NCBI GenBank assembly: GCA_902826695.1
Contig: CADEFU010000002.1
Coordinates: 310,001-374,000 of the forward strand
DNA length: 64,000 bases
From: an uncultured Alphaproteobacteria bacterium
GTDB lineage: Bacteria > Pseudomonadota > Alphaproteobacteria > Micropepsales > Micropepsaceae
Direction: 5' to 3'
Below the pieces are notes generated by a model. The model saw only the letters and a program-made list of their open reading frames with translations. It had not been told where the DNA came from and searched no databases. Position 1 is the stretch's first letter. Every line of letters begins with the position of its first letter. Of this stretch, positions 18,640-27,467 are shown in pieces. The position numbers and the translations under genes were made by a program.

Positions 18640-19148
18640 TGGACGATCGGGCGCTCTACAGGCTGGCGGGCGCCGCGGCGGCGCTTGGCGGTGCGCTTAG
18701 GATCGCGATGGCGTTCGTGGTGTGGGATGGCAGCGCAGGTCTTGAGGCGGTTGCCTTCGCGATCGATGTGCTTCTGTTCTTCGGCTTGATAGGCATCTAC
18801 CTCGCGCATCGTGCGGCGCTCGGTTGGGCGGGGCTGGTGGCGTTTGCCGTTGCTGAAACGGGGATCGCGTCCATCGTCGGACCCGATACGCAGGCGTTTG
18901 GGATCGACACATATCTTGCCGGCGTGCACGCGATTGCGATCGGCCTTGCGCTGCTCGGCGCTGTGATGCTGGTGCGGCGCGCTGGGACGACGGCGGCGGC
19001 GGTTTGCTGGGTCCTCTCGCTGATCGTCGGCGCCGGCGGCGGTGTCATGGGACAGGGTGATCTTGGGTTTCTGTTGGGCGGGCTGTTGTTTGCGCTGGGG
19101 TTTGTGGCGGCCGGGATCGGGTTGGTGCTACCAGGTGAGCGCGGCTGA
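18639..19148 (+). CDS. small integral membrane protein
   Basis: 169 aa, not recognised by family. It is very hydrophobic, with about six predicted helices, for example AAAALGGALRIAMAFVV, AIDVLLFFGLIGIYLA, and the C-terminal LGFLLGGLLFALGFVAAGIG. The ATG overlaps the amidohydrolase stop by one base, so the two are coupled. It lacks known transporter motifs. Confidence 0.75.
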   Translation: MDDRALYRLAGAAAALGGALRIAMAFVVWDGSAGLEAVAFAIDVLLFFGLIGIYLAHRAALGWAGLVAFAVAETGIASIVGPDTQAFGIDTYLAGVHAIAIGLALLGAVMLVRRAGTTAAAVCWVLSLIVGAGGGVMGQGDLGFLLGGLLFALGFVAAGIGLVLPGERG

Positions 19149-19164
19149 TGCCGCTCGCGAGTAG

Positions 19165-19563
19165 ATGATGGCTCAGTCGATTGCCGTTGTGGCGCTGGTG
19201 GTGCGGGACTACGACGAGGCGTTGGCGTTCTTTGTCGGGACGCTTGGCTTTGCGTTGATCGAAGACACCTACGTTCCCGAGCAGGAAAAGCGTTGGGTCG
19301 TGGTGGCACCGTCCGGCTCCAGCGGGCCGCACCTGTTGCTTGCGCGGGCCGCGAACGAGGAGCAGGCCTCGCGCGTCGGCAATCAAACCGGCGGGCGCGT
19401 GTTTCTTTTTCTGCACACCGACGACGTATGGCGCGACTTTCATGCCTACAAGGCGAAGGGTGTTACGTTCGTGCGCGAGCCGAATGAGTGGCCGTTTGGA
19501 ACGGCTGCGGTGTTTGAGGATCTCTACGGCAATCTTTGGGATTTGGTGCAGCCGAAGCGGTGA
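19165..19563 (+). CDS. VOC (glyoxalase/bleomycin resistance) superfamily protein
   Basis: 132-aa vicinal-oxygen-chelate fold protein. The N-terminal AVVALVVRDYDEALAFFVGTLGF and the C-terminal FEDLYGNLWDLVQPKR are classic for glyoxalase-like domains, with the conserved acidic ends. ATG at 19165 or 19168 are equally likely. Substrate unknown. It follows the membrane protein gene by 16 bp and ends just ahead of a terminator hairpin. Confidence 0.85.
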   Translation: MMAQSIAVVALVVRDYDEALAFFVGTLGFALIEDTYVPEQEKRWVVVAPSGSSGPHLLLARAANEEQASRVGNQTGGRVFLFLHTDDVWRDFHAYKAKGVTFVREPNEWPFGTAAVFEDLYGNLWDLVQPKR

Positions 19564-19580
19564 AGCCGTGGGAGCATATG

Positions 19581-19612
19581 AAAACGGGTGGGGTTTCCCC
19601 CACCCGAACTTT
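19581..19612. terminator. bidirectional intrinsic terminator between convergent genes
   Basis: A 9-bp GC stem (CGGGTGGGG at 19585-19593 with CCCCACCCG at 19598-19606) and a 4-nt loop, with AAAA before it and AACTTTCTT after it, lie between the VOC gene and the convergent M3 peptidase gene. A second GC hairpin follows at 19626-19649 (ACCGCCCC with GGGGCGGT). Confidence 0.7.
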
Positions 19613-19663
19613 CTTCGAAATTTCGACCGCCCCGCGGTGTGGGGGCGGTAGACCGTATCGCTC

Positions 19664-21808
19664 TTACGTGACCGGGAAGCCGCGGTCGCGCATGAGGGCG
19701 TTCGTGTCGACGTCGCGGCCGCGGAATCTCCGGAACGCTTCGTCGGGCGGGATCGAGTTGCCGACCGCGAAGATCGATTCCTCGAGCTTCTTGCAGGCTT
19801 CCTTGTCGTAGAGGCCGCCCATTTCCTGGAAGCCTTCGTAGACGTCGGCGGTCATCGCGTCGGCCCAGATGTAGACGTAGTAGCCGGACGAGTAGCCGTC
19901 GCCTTGGAAGATGTGGCCGAAGGCGGCGGCCGGGTGGCGGAGCACGATTTCCTTCGGCATGCCGATTTCGGCCATCGTCGTCTTCTCGAACTCGGCGATG
20001 TCGATGCGCTTGTCGGGCGTTGCCGCCAAGTGCAGCTTCATGTCGAAGATCGCGTTCGACAGGTACTCCACCGTTTCGAAGCCTTGGTTGAAGTTGCCCG
20101 CCTTCAAGATGCGGTCGACGAGATCTTTCGGAATCGGTTTGCCGGTTTGGTAGTGGATCGCGAACTTGTTCAGCAGTTCCGGCGTTTCGAACCAATACTC
20201 GTTGACCTGGCTCGGGAACTCGACGAAGTCGCGCTTCACGCTGGTGCCGGCCAGCGTCGGGTAGGTCGTGCGCGAGAGCAGGCCGTGCAGCGCGTGGCCG
20301 AACTCGTGGAACAGCGTGTTCGCGTCGTCCCAGGAGATCAGCACCGGTTCACCCGGCTTGCCCTTCACGTAGTTGCAGTTGTTGGAGACGATCGGCGTGA
20401 TCTCGCCCTTGAACTTCTCCTGCGTGCGGTACTCGTTCATCCAGGCGCCGGAACGCTTGCCCGCGCGCGCATAGGGGTCGAAGTAGAAGAGACCGACACG
20501 GCCGCCGTTGCGGCGCACTTCGTAGACCGACATGTCGGGGTGATAGACGGGCACGCCCGAGAGCTTTGCGAACTCGAGGCCGTAAACTTGGCCGGCAGCC
20601 CAGAACATGCCTTCGACCATCTTGTCGAGTTGCAGGTAGGCTTTCACCTCGTTCTGGTCGATGTCGTACTTCGCCTTGCGGACCTTTTCGGCGTAGTAGC
20701 GGTAGTCCCAGGGCTCGATCTTGAAGGTCGCGCCTTCCTTGTCGGCGAGTTCCTGCATCGCGGCGACGTCCTCTTTGACGGCGGCGACGGCGGCAGGCCA
20801 GACCTTCATCATGAGGCCCATCGCCGCTTCCGGGGTCTTGGCCATGTTGTCGGCGACGATCCAGTGAGCGTGGGACTGGAAGCCCAGCAGCTTCGCGCGT
20901 TCGGCGCGCAGTTGCAGGATTTCGCCCGCGATCGCCTTGTTGTCGTTCTTGTCGTTGTTGTTGCCGCGGTTGACCCACATGCGCCACCCCTTCTCGCGGA
21001 GCGCACGGTTGTCGGCGAAGACAAGGAACGGCTCGATCGAGGAGCGGGTGTTCGAGAACACCCACTTGCCGGGCATCTTGGCTTCCTTCGCGGCTTCGGC
21101 TGCGCTGTCGCGGAGCGATGGCGACAATCCGGCAAGGTCGGCCTCTTTGTCGATGATGAGCTTGTAGTTCTCTTCATCCGCAAGCTGGTTCTGGCCGAAC
21201 TGCGTGAACAGCGTCGCCAGGCGCTTGTTGATCTCGGCGAGGCGGGTCTTCTGTTCCTTGTTCAGCGCGGCGCCCTGGCGGGCGAAGCGGTTGTAGTAGA
21301 CCTCGGTCAGTCGCTGCTGTTCGGTGTTCAGGTTCGCCGCTTGGCGGCCGTCGTGCACCGTCTTGAGGCGCTGGAACAGCGCTTCGTTCTGGATGACCTC
21401 GTCGCCGAAAGCTGCCAGCACGGGCGACATTTCGGTGTCGAGCGCCTGCATCGTCTTGTCGTTCATGGTCGACGTGTACACGCCGAAGAAGTTCGAGACG
21501 CGGCCGAGCGGGCGGCCTGCGTCCTCAAACGGGATCACCGTGTTGTCGAACGTCGCGGGCGCATTGTTCGTGGTGATGGCGCGGATTTCGGCGCGCAGCA
21601 TGTCCATGCTCTTCGTGAAGGCGGGTTTGAAGTCCGCCGCTTTCACTTGGTCGAAGCGGGGGATGCCACCATGCGGGCCGGTCCATGGCTCAAGCAGTGC
21701 TCCCAATTTCTTTCCTTTCTTTGCTTTGGCGGCAATGGCGACCGCGGGTGTGGCGACTGTGAGCGCAGCCGCCGCGGCAGCGCTTTGCAGGAACGAACGT
21801 CTTTTCAT
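19664..21808 (-). CDS. dcp: M3 family peptidyl-dipeptidase (Dcp-like), Tat-exported
   Basis: 714-aa zinc metallopeptidase that removes C-terminal dipeptides. The catalytic HEFGHALHG (HExxH) lies around residue 500, with the third ligand glutamate downstream in the usual M3 arrangement. The N-terminus MKRRSFLQSAAAAAA followed by a hydrophobic alanine-rich stretch is a twin-arginine signal, so the enzyme should act in the periplasm. Length fits Dcp rather than oligopeptidase A. It converges on the VOC gene; its promoter lies in 21809-21999. Confidence 0.92.
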   Translation of the reverse strand: MKRRSFLQSAAAAAALTVATPAVAIAAKAKKGKKLGALLEPWTGPHGGIPRFDQVKAADFKPAFTKSMDMLRAEIRAITTNNAPATFDNTVIPFEDAGRPLGRVSNFFGVYTSTMNDKTMQALDTEMSPVLAAFGDEVIQNEALFQRLKTVHDGRQAANLNTEQQRLTEVYYNRFARQGAALNKEQKTRLAEINKRLATLFTQFGQNQLADEENYKLIIDKEADLAGLSPSLRDSAAEAAKEAKMPGKWVFSNTRSSIEPFLVFADNRALREKGWRMWVNRGNNNDKNDNKAIAGEILQLRAERAKLLGFQSHAHWIVADNMAKTPEAAMGLMMKVWPAAVAAVKEDVAAMQELADKEGATFKIEPWDYRYYAEKVRKAKYDIDQNEVKAYLQLDKMVEGMFWAAGQVYGLEFAKLSGVPVYHPDMSVYEVRRNGGRVGLFYFDPYARAGKRSGAWMNEYRTQEKFKGEITPIVSNNCNYVKGKPGEPVLISWDDANTLFHEFGHALHGLLSRTTYPTLAGTSVKRDFVEFPSQVNEYWFETPELLNKFAIHYQTGKPIPKDLVDRILKAGNFNQGFETVEYLSNAIFDMKLHLAATPDKRIDIAEFEKTTMAEIGMPKEIVLRHPAAAFGHIFQGDGYSSGYYVYIWADAMTADVYEGFQEMGGLYDKEACKKLEESIFAVGNSIPPDEAFRRFRGRDVDTNALMRDRGFPVT

Positions 21809-21999
21809 GTAGCTCTCTTTCGGATGAACCCAAGCGCCTTAGGGGCACTCTGCGTTGCGGCGGAATGTAGTGGGCGAAACGACCGCCGTCACGTCACGGG
21901 GCGGTGAAATCTTTCACTGGATTCCCGCGCAAAACCCTTGATCGCTGCGCTGCGATAAGTAGGTTGCTCGCCCGCCGGTTGTCGATCCAAGAGGGCCCC

Positions 22000-22416
22000 G
22001 TGACTCCAATTTGCAGTTCGAATCTGATTGTCCGCCTAATGCCGGGCCGGGGCCGTTGCGTGTTTGCCGCGCGTGACATCCCGAAGGGCTCTTTGGTGCT
22101 TGCCGATCCGATCATACTGGTGCCTGGGGCAGAGTCGGACCACACGGACCTGACCGTCGTTGGCCGGTACGTGTTTCAGTGGAATGACGAGGATGATCTG
22201 GCCGTTGTGCTTGGCCTCGGCAGTTTGCTCAATCACGGGCTGCCGGAAAACGTATCACTCGTGTCGAACTACGCCGATATGACGATGGAGTTCTACGCCC
22301 TTAACGACATTAAGGCGGGTGACGAACTGGTCTACGACTACGGACACGATCACGAGGAGCTTTCCGGGTATTACGGGATTCCGAAGGATGCGCTCGAGAA
22401 CGTGGCGCTCGACTGA
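22000..22416 (+). CDS. SET domain protein (lysine methyltransferase-like)
   Basis: 138 aa from the GTG at 22000, which has AGAGGG just upstream; the frame also opens at a GTG at 21904. The SET features are GRGRCVFAARDIPKGSLV near the start, LGSLLNHGLPENVSL (the NH cofactor motif) and the C-terminal AGDELVYDYG with the catalytic tyrosine. SET proteins transfer methyl groups from S-adenosylmethionine to lysines; the target in this bacterium is unknown. It converges with no gap on the MgtC gene. Confidence 0.82.
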   Translation: MTPICSSNLIVRLMPGRGRCVFAARDIPKGSLVLADPIILVPGAESDHTDLTVVGRYVFQWNDEDDLAVVLGLGSLLNHGLPENVSLVSNYADMTMEFYALNDIKAGDELVYDYGHDHEELSGYYGIPKDALENVALD

Positions 22417-22884
22417 TCAGTCGCGCGGGTCTTGCTTTTTTTCCAGGCGGCCGAAGAAGCGGTGATCGACCTCCGCGCCGATCGTGAGCAGCACGAGCAC
22501 CAAGACGGCCGCGATGACGGCGAGCGTGTACTCTCCTAAGCCGCAGACGACGCCGATTGCGGCGGTGACCCAAACGGAAGCCGCCGTGTTCAGGCGGTGA
22601 ACGTTGCCGCTTTCATCGCGCATGATGACGCCCGCACCCAAGAATCCCACGCCTGCCAACACGCCTTGGATGACGCGACTGACGGCATCGGCGGGTAAGG
22701 CTGCGTGTGTGCCGTAGCCGATCACGGAAATCGTCGCGAGCGACGCGCCAAGAGCGACGAGGCCCAGCATGCGCAAGCCTGCAGGCTTGCCGTGCATGTC
22801 CCGGTTCAAGCCGATTGCGCCGCCGATAGCGGTCGCGAGTCCCATGCGAAGGGTGAGTTCGGCGATTTGCTGAAATTCACTCAT
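22417..22884 (-). CDS. MgtC/SapB family membrane protein
   Basis: 155 aa, N-terminal hydrophobic MgtC domain with about four helices: LGLATAIGGAIGLNRD-type start, KPAGLRMLGLVALGA and GVGFLGAGVIMRD are signatures. There is no long C-terminal ACT-like domain, as in SapB-type proteins. MgtC proteins modulate membrane potential and magnesium or phosphate homeostasis by acting on other membrane proteins. It is divergent from the permease at 23042 with 157 bp between. Confidence 0.87.
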   Translation of the reverse strand: MSEFQQIAELTLRMGLATAIGGAIGLNRDMHGKPAGLRMLGLVALGASLATISVIGYGTHAALPADAVSRVIQGVLAGVGFLGAGVIMRDESGNVHRLNTAASVWVTAAIGVVCGLGEYTLAVIAAVLVLVLLTIGAEVDHRFFGRLEKKQDPRD

Positions 22885-23006
22885 GATCGATCCCAGTGCG
22901 CGTTGTTGCAGTTGCTCAGTATACGACGGTTGAGATTCTTCACCCGAATCTCACCGCCAAATCGTTAACGCCAGCTTCGTTGCGCGGTTGGCGTTTCTCT
23001 GAGACT

Positions 23007-23024
23007 CTTGTCGAATCGGACAAG
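23007..23024. promoter_or_regulatory. inverted repeat just upstream of the ethanolamine-type permease
   Basis: CTTGTC and GACAAG are perfect 6-bp arms around a 6-bp centre, 17 bp before the permease ATG. The place would suit an operator or a leader hairpin; no regulator gene lies beside it. Confidence 0.35.
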
Positions 23025-23041
23025 TCCGAGGGAGAAGCGTC

Positions 23042-24541
23042 ATGGCTGATAAGGGCACGCAAGGCGTCAAGTACGAAAAAGTCGGTGACGAGTATTTCCA
23101 AAAGCGCAAGCTGCGCCGCTATGCGGGCGTTCTGTCGCTTTGGGCGTTGGGTGTCGGTGCAGTTATTTCCGGGCAGTTTTCGGGCTGGAACTACGGGCTC
23201 GCGTTCGGCTGGGGGTCGATGTTCGCGGCCACAGTCATCATCAGCATCATGTATCTGGGGCTGACCTATTCCATCGCTGAAATGGCGACGGCTCTGCCGC
23301 ATACGGGCGGGGCCTATTCGTTTGCCCGCTCGGCGATGGGGCCGTGGGGCGGATTTGTCACCGGCGTTGCAGAAAACATCGAATACGTGCTGACGCCGGC
23401 GGTCGTCGTGTTCTTCATTGGCTCCTATATGGGCGCGATCTTGGAGACGCCTCCGGAGTTTCAACCGGTTTATTGGATACTGGGTTACGGCATCTTCGTT
23501 GCCGCCAATCTGTTCGGCGTCGAATTGTCGTTCCGGGTGACGGTGTTCGTGACGTTGCTGGCGCTCGCGTGTCTCGTCTTCTTCTACATCGCGGCGTTGC
23601 CGAATATGGACTTCGGACGCTGGGCGATGAACGTGACGGCGGGACCGGACGGGACTCTGATCGAAGCGCCGGAAGGCAACGGGCCTTGGTTCCCGGCCGG
23701 GCTGCACGGCGTGTTGGCGGCGCTGCCGTTCGCGGTGTGGCTCTATCTCGCGATCGAGCAGTTGCCGCTCGCGGCGGAGGAATCGATCGATCCCAAGCGC
23801 GATATGCCGAGTGGAATTCTGTTCGGCATCTTCACACTGGTTGCGAGCGCGTTCGCTGTGTTGCTGCTCAACTCCAGTATCTCGCCCGGGTCGTGGGGCT
23901 TGCGCGCTTCGGGCGAACCTCTGCTCGAAGGCTTCCGAACGTTGTTCGGAACGGACTTGGCGAAGATCCTGGCGCTGGTCGCGATTGCAGGGTTGGTGGC
24001 GAGCTTCCATGCCATCATCTTCGCCTTCGGGCGGCAGATCTATTCGCTGTCGCGCGCGGGCTATTTCCCGCGGTTTCTGTCGGTGACGCACGGCACGCAT
24101 CACACACCGCATGTCGCATTGATAGCGGGAGCCCTGGTCGGACTCGCCGTGATGCTGTTCGTTTGGTACGTCTATGGTCAGGAAAAGGGCGGCGCTTTCA
24201 TTGGCGGTGCGCTGTTGAACATGGCCGTGTTCGGCGCGATGATTTCGTATGTGCTGCAGGCGGTGTCGTTCATCCTGCTGCGGACACGTATGCCGGGCAT
24301 CGAGCGACCCTATCGAAGCCCATTCGGCATCTTGGGTGCGGGGCTGACGCTGATCATCGCGCTGGTCACGATCTACTTCCAGGTGACCGATGCGGCGTTC
24401 CAGGTGCCGGTTCTGTGCGTGGCAGCCTATTATGCGATCATGATCCTCTACTTTGCGGTGTTCGGGCGGACGCAACTGGTGCTGTCGCCGGAAGAGGAAT
24501 TTGCCATGTCGCATGGCAAGGCGGATTACAAGAGCCACTGA
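23042..24541 (+). CDS. eat: APC family permease, ethanolamine permease type
   Basis: 499-aa transporter with about 12 membrane helices. The segments LWALGVGAVISGQFSGWNYG, ALPHTGGAYSFARSAMGPWG and AENIEYVLTPAVVVFFIGSY closely follow the ethanolamine permease (EAT) branch of the amino acid/polyamine/organocation family. It would import ethanolamine or a related amine by ion symport. The gene precedes a gamma-glutamyl ligase, aldehyde and alcohol dehydrogenases and an amidotransferase, which points to amine catabolism. A strong terminator lies after its stop. A different small amine or amino acid as substrate cannot be ruled out. Confidence 0.8.
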   Translation: MADKGTQGVKYEKVGDEYFQKRKLRRYAGVLSLWALGVGAVISGQFSGWNYGLAFGWGSMFAATVIISIMYLGLTYSIAEMATALPHTGGAYSFARSAMGPWGGFVTGVAENIEYVLTPAVVVFFIGSYMGAILETPPEFQPVYWILGYGIFVAANLFGVELSFRVTVFVTLLALACLVFFYIAALPNMDFGRWAMNVTAGPDGTLIEAPEGNGPWFPAGLHGVLAALPFAVWLYLAIEQLPLAAEESIDPKRDMPSGILFGIFTLVASAFAVLLLNSSISPGSWGLRASGEPLLEGFRTLFGTDLAKILALVAIAGLVASFHAIIFAFGRQIYSLSRAGYFPRFLSVTHGTHHTPHVALIAGALVGLAVMLFVWYVYGQEKGGAFIGGALLNMAVFGAMISYVLQAVSFILLRTRMPGIERPYRSPFGILGAGLTLIIALVTIYFQVTDAAFQVPVLCVAAYYAIMILYFAVFGRTQLVLSPEEEFAMSHGKADYKSH

Positions 24542-24559
24542 CGGTGGAGTGACCCTACG

Positions 24560-24597
24560 AAGGAGGTTGCGCGCGGGCGCAGCCTCCTTTCTATTTG
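24560..24597 (+). terminator. strong intrinsic terminator-like hairpin after the permease
   Basis: AAGGAGG (24560-24566) pairs with CCTCCTT (24583-24589), extended inside by TTGCGC/GCGCAG, and is followed by TTCTATTT. It lies between the permease stop and the ligase ATG 30 bp on, so it either ends the permease message or lowers read-through into the rest of the cluster. Confidence 0.75.
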
Positions 24598-24619
24598 GGG
24601 CGTACTTCGGAGCAACCCC

Positions 24620-25987
24620 ATGGATCCCCGCCACGTCAAAACCGCAGCCGATGCCCGCGCCATCGTCGAGGCGCGCAACCTCTCCCACGTCAAAGTCGGC
24701 GTGTTCGATATCGACGGCGTCTTGCGCGGCAAATACATGGGACGGGAGAAGTTCTTCTCTGCGCTCGAGAAGGGGTTCGGCTTTTGCGACGTCGTCTTGG
24801 GTTGGGACTCGAACGATCAGCTTTATGACAATGTGAAGCTGACGGGCTGGCACACGGCCTATCCGGACGCCAACGTGCGCGTGCTGCCCGAGACGTGCCG
24901 CGCGGTGCCGTTCGAAGGCGACATGGTGACGTTCCTCGCCGAGTTCGAAGGTAAGGCCGAGGCGTGTTGTCCGCGCGGGGTGCTGAGGCGCGTTCTCGCG
25001 AAAGCCGACCGGATGGGGTTTGGCGTGCGTGCGGCGGCGGAGTTCGAGTTCTTCGTCTTCGAGGAGACGCCGCACTCGGTGCGCGAGAAGAACTTTCGCA
25101 ATTTGAAAAACTGGACGCCGGGGTTTTTCGGCTACTCGGTGCTGCGCTCGTCGGTGAATACGGAATTCTACCACGATCTGATGCAGCTCGGCGCCGACAT
25201 GGATTTCCCGCTCGAAGGGTTGCACACGGAGACGGGGCCGGGCGTGCTTGAGGCTGCGATCGTGCATGCGCCCGCTATCGAAGCGGCGGATCGTGCCGCC
25301 TTGTTCAAGACCTATTGCAAGGTCTTGGCGCAGCGACGCGGCTTGATGGCGACGTTCATGGCGAAGTGGTCGCGCGATTGGCCGGGGCAGTCGGGGCATC
25401 TGCACATGTCGCTGGAGGATAAGGCGGGCAAGCCCGTCTTCTATGACGCGAAGGCGCCGCATACGATGTCCGACACGATGCGCTGGTTCGTCGGCGGGCA
25501 GCAAAAGCTGATGCCGGAGCTGCTTTCGATGATCGCGTGCACGGTCAATTCCTACACGCGGCTGATCCCCGGCTTCTGGGCGCCGACGGATGCAACGTGG
25601 GGCGTCGAGAACCGCACCTGCGCGTTGCGCGTCATCGGCGGGTCGGCAAAGAGCCAGCGGGTCGAGTACCGGATCGCGGCGGCGGACATCAATCCTTATG
25701 TGGCGCTGGCGTGCGCGATCGGGTCTGGACTTTGGGGGATCGAGAACAAGATCGAACCTGATGCGCCGATTGTAGGCAATGCCTACGCGCGGACGTTTCC
25801 GGCAGAACAGGCATTGCCGCGGACGTTGTATGAGGCGGCGGAGCGGCTTGAAAATTCGAAGGCAGCGCGAGCCTTGTTCGGCGATGCGTTCGTGGAGCAC
25901 TATGCGGCGACGCGGAAGTGGGAAGAGCGCGAGTTCCGCAAGGCGATCACGGACTGGGAACTGGCGCGGTATTTCGAGATTATTTGA
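24620..25987 (+). CDS. glutamine synthetase-family gamma-glutamyl-amine ligase
   Basis: 455 aa of the GlnA/PuuA superfamily. N-terminal beta-grasp part contains KVGVFDIDGVLRGKYM; the catalytic part has AAAEFEFFVFEE (metal/glutamate), GHLHMSLED and ENRTCALRVIGG followed by RVEYRIAAADINPY. The beginning is that of PuuA/GlnA4-type ligases, which join glutamate to an amine with ATP, rather than of assimilatory GlnA. Beside an ethanolamine-type permease, gamma-glutamylethanolamide synthetase (GlnA4 of Streptomyces) is the best-supported reaction, by inference. No adenylylation loop of GlnA type was seen. Confidence 0.8.
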   Translation: MDPRHVKTAADARAIVEARNLSHVKVGVFDIDGVLRGKYMGREKFFSALEKGFGFCDVVLGWDSNDQLYDNVKLTGWHTAYPDANVRVLPETCRAVPFEGDMVTFLAEFEGKAEACCPRGVLRRVLAKADRMGFGVRAAAEFEFFVFEETPHSVREKNFRNLKNWTPGFFGYSVLRSSVNTEFYHDLMQLGADMDFPLEGLHTETGPGVLEAAIVHAPAIEAADRAALFKTYCKVLAQRRGLMATFMAKWSRDWPGQSGHLHMSLEDKAGKPVFYDAKAPHTMSDTMRWFVGGQQKLMPELLSMIACTVNSYTRLIPGFWAPTDATWGVENRTCALRVIGGSAKSQRVEYRIAAADINPYVALACAIGSGLWGIENKIEPDAPIVGNAYARTFPAEQALPRTLYEAAERLENSKAARALFGDAFVEHYAATRKWEEREFRKAITDWELARYFEII

Positions 25988-25988
25988 G

Positions 25989-26062
25989 CCTGGGAGCGCC
26001 GGCATCTTGCCGGCCCTTTTGGGAAGAGAAGGAAGAGCCGGCTGGAAGCCGGCGCTCCCAGG
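25989..26062. repeat. REP-like palindromic repeat (GGGAGCGCCGGC ends)
   Basis: CCTGGGAGCGCCGGC at 25989 is answered by GCCGGCGCTCCCAGG ending at 26062, with inner arms CTTGCCGGC and GCCGGCTGG. This is the widespread extragenic palindrome that reads GFQPAL/AGKMPAL when translated. It separates the ligase stop from the aldehyde dehydrogenase ATG inside a same-strand gene run. Confidence 0.8.
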
Positions 26063-26074
26063 AAGGAAGAACAC

Positions 26075-27463
26075 ATGACAGACATCGTTTGCATTTCGCC
26101 GATCGACGGGCGCGAGGTTGCGCGGCGGCCGACCGCAACGGACGCTCAGATCGATGCGGCGCTGAAGGCCGCGCGGGCGGCGCAGCGGGAGTGGGCGAAG
26201 GTTTCGATCAAGGACCGCTGTGCGTTCGCGCTCAAGTTCATGGATGCGATGCTCGCTATGAACCAAGAAATCGTGCCGGAACTCGCCGAGCAGATGGGGC
26301 GGCCGGTGCGCTTCGGCGGCGAGTTCCGCGGGTTCGAAGAGCGCGTTCGCTACATGACGATCATCGCGGAGGATTCGCTCAAGCCCGTGTTGCCGGCTGA
26401 TCCGAAGGCGGGCTTCAAGCGGATGATCAAGCGTACGCCCGCCGGCATCGTGTTCGTGGTTGCGCCGTGGAACTATCCGTACCTCACCGCGGTCAACACG
26501 ATCGTGCCGGCTTTGATTGCGGGCAATGCCGTGATCTTGAAGCATGCGGCGCAGACGATCTTGGTCGGCGAACGGTTCGACCAGGCGATGAGGAAGGCCG
26601 GTGCGCCGAAGGGACTCTTCACGAACATCGTGCTCAGTCACGATCAGACGACGCGCATCTTGTCCTCGGGCAGCGTAGATCACGTGAACTTCACCGGGTC
26701 GGTCGAAGGCGGCAAGGCGATCGAGCGGGCGGCGGCCGGTACGTTCACGACGCTGGGTCTGGAACTTGGCGGCAAGGACCCGGCTTATGTGCGCGCGGAC
26801 GTGAAGCTCGATCATGCGATCGAGAATCTGGTCGATGGCGCGTTCTACAACTCCGGCCAATGCTGCTGCGGGATCGAGCGCATTTATGTGCACGAGGCGG
26901 TGTACGACAAATTCCTGGACGGGTTCGTCGATCTGACCCGGAAGTACGTGCTTGGCAGCCCGCTCGACGAGAAGACGACGCTTGGTCCGATGGCGCATAC
27001 GCGCTTTGCCGAGATCGTGCGCAAACAGACGGCGGAGGCGCTGGCGAAGGGTGCGAAGGGCCACGTCGATGTGAAGGCGTTTTCGGTGAATAGGGAAGGC
27101 ACGCCGTATCTGGCACCGCAGGTGCTGACCAATGTCGATCACTCGATGAGCGTGATGATGGAAGAGAGTTTCGGGCCCGTCGTCGGCATCATGAAGGTGA
27201 AGTCGGACGAAGAGGCGATTCGGCTGATGAACGACTCGCCGTACGGTCTTACCGCGGGCATCTGGACGAGCGATCTGGAAGCGGCCGAACGTATCGGCGA
27301 TCAGGTCGAGACGGGGACGGTGTTCATGAACCGGTGCGACTACCTCGATCCGGCGCTGGCCTGGACGGGGGTGAAGGACACGGGGCGCGGCGCGTCGCTG
27401 TCGCCGATCGGCTACGAGATGCTGACGCGGCCGAAGTCTTATCACTTGCGGCATCAGGTGTAG
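26075..27463 (+). CDS. NAD(P)-dependent aldehyde dehydrogenase
   Basis: 462 aa, full-length ALDH superfamily member. The catalytic glutamate lies in LELGGKDPAYV, the nucleophile in NSGQCCCGIERIYV, and the FNFTGS-like segment VNFTGSVEGG and ESFGPVVGI are present. In this cluster it would oxidise the aldehyde made by the alcohol dehydrogenase that follows 4 bp on. For an ethanolamine route this would be gamma-glutamyl-aminoacetaldehyde to gamma-glutamylglycine; that is inference. GGAAGGAAGA upstream is a good ribosome site. Confidence 0.9.
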   Translation: MTDIVCISPIDGREVARRPTATDAQIDAALKAARAAQREWAKVSIKDRCAFALKFMDAMLAMNQEIVPELAEQMGRPVRFGGEFRGFEERVRYMTIIAEDSLKPVLPADPKAGFKRMIKRTPAGIVFVVAPWNYPYLTAVNTIVPALIAGNAVILKHAAQTILVGERFDQAMRKAGAPKGLFTNIVLSHDQTTRILSSGSVDHVNFTGSVEGGKAIERAAAGTFTTLGLELGGKDPAYVRADVKLDHAIENLVDGAFYNSGQCCCGIERIYVHEAVYDKFLDGFVDLTRKYVLGSPLDEKTTLGPMAHTRFAEIVRKQTAEALAKGAKGHVDVKAFSVNREGTPYLAPQVLTNVDHSMSVMMEESFGPVVGIMKVKSDEEAIRLMNDSPYGLTAGIWTSDLEAAERIGDQVETGTVFMNRCDYLDPALAWTGVKDTGRGASLSPIGYEMLTRPKSYHLRHQV

Positions 27464-27467
27464 GCCC

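Noticed and set aside
19904..21907. Long plus-strand open frame opposite the M3 peptidase.
   Set aside because: Antisense to a gene with a Tat signal and an HExxH motif; no protein-like features.
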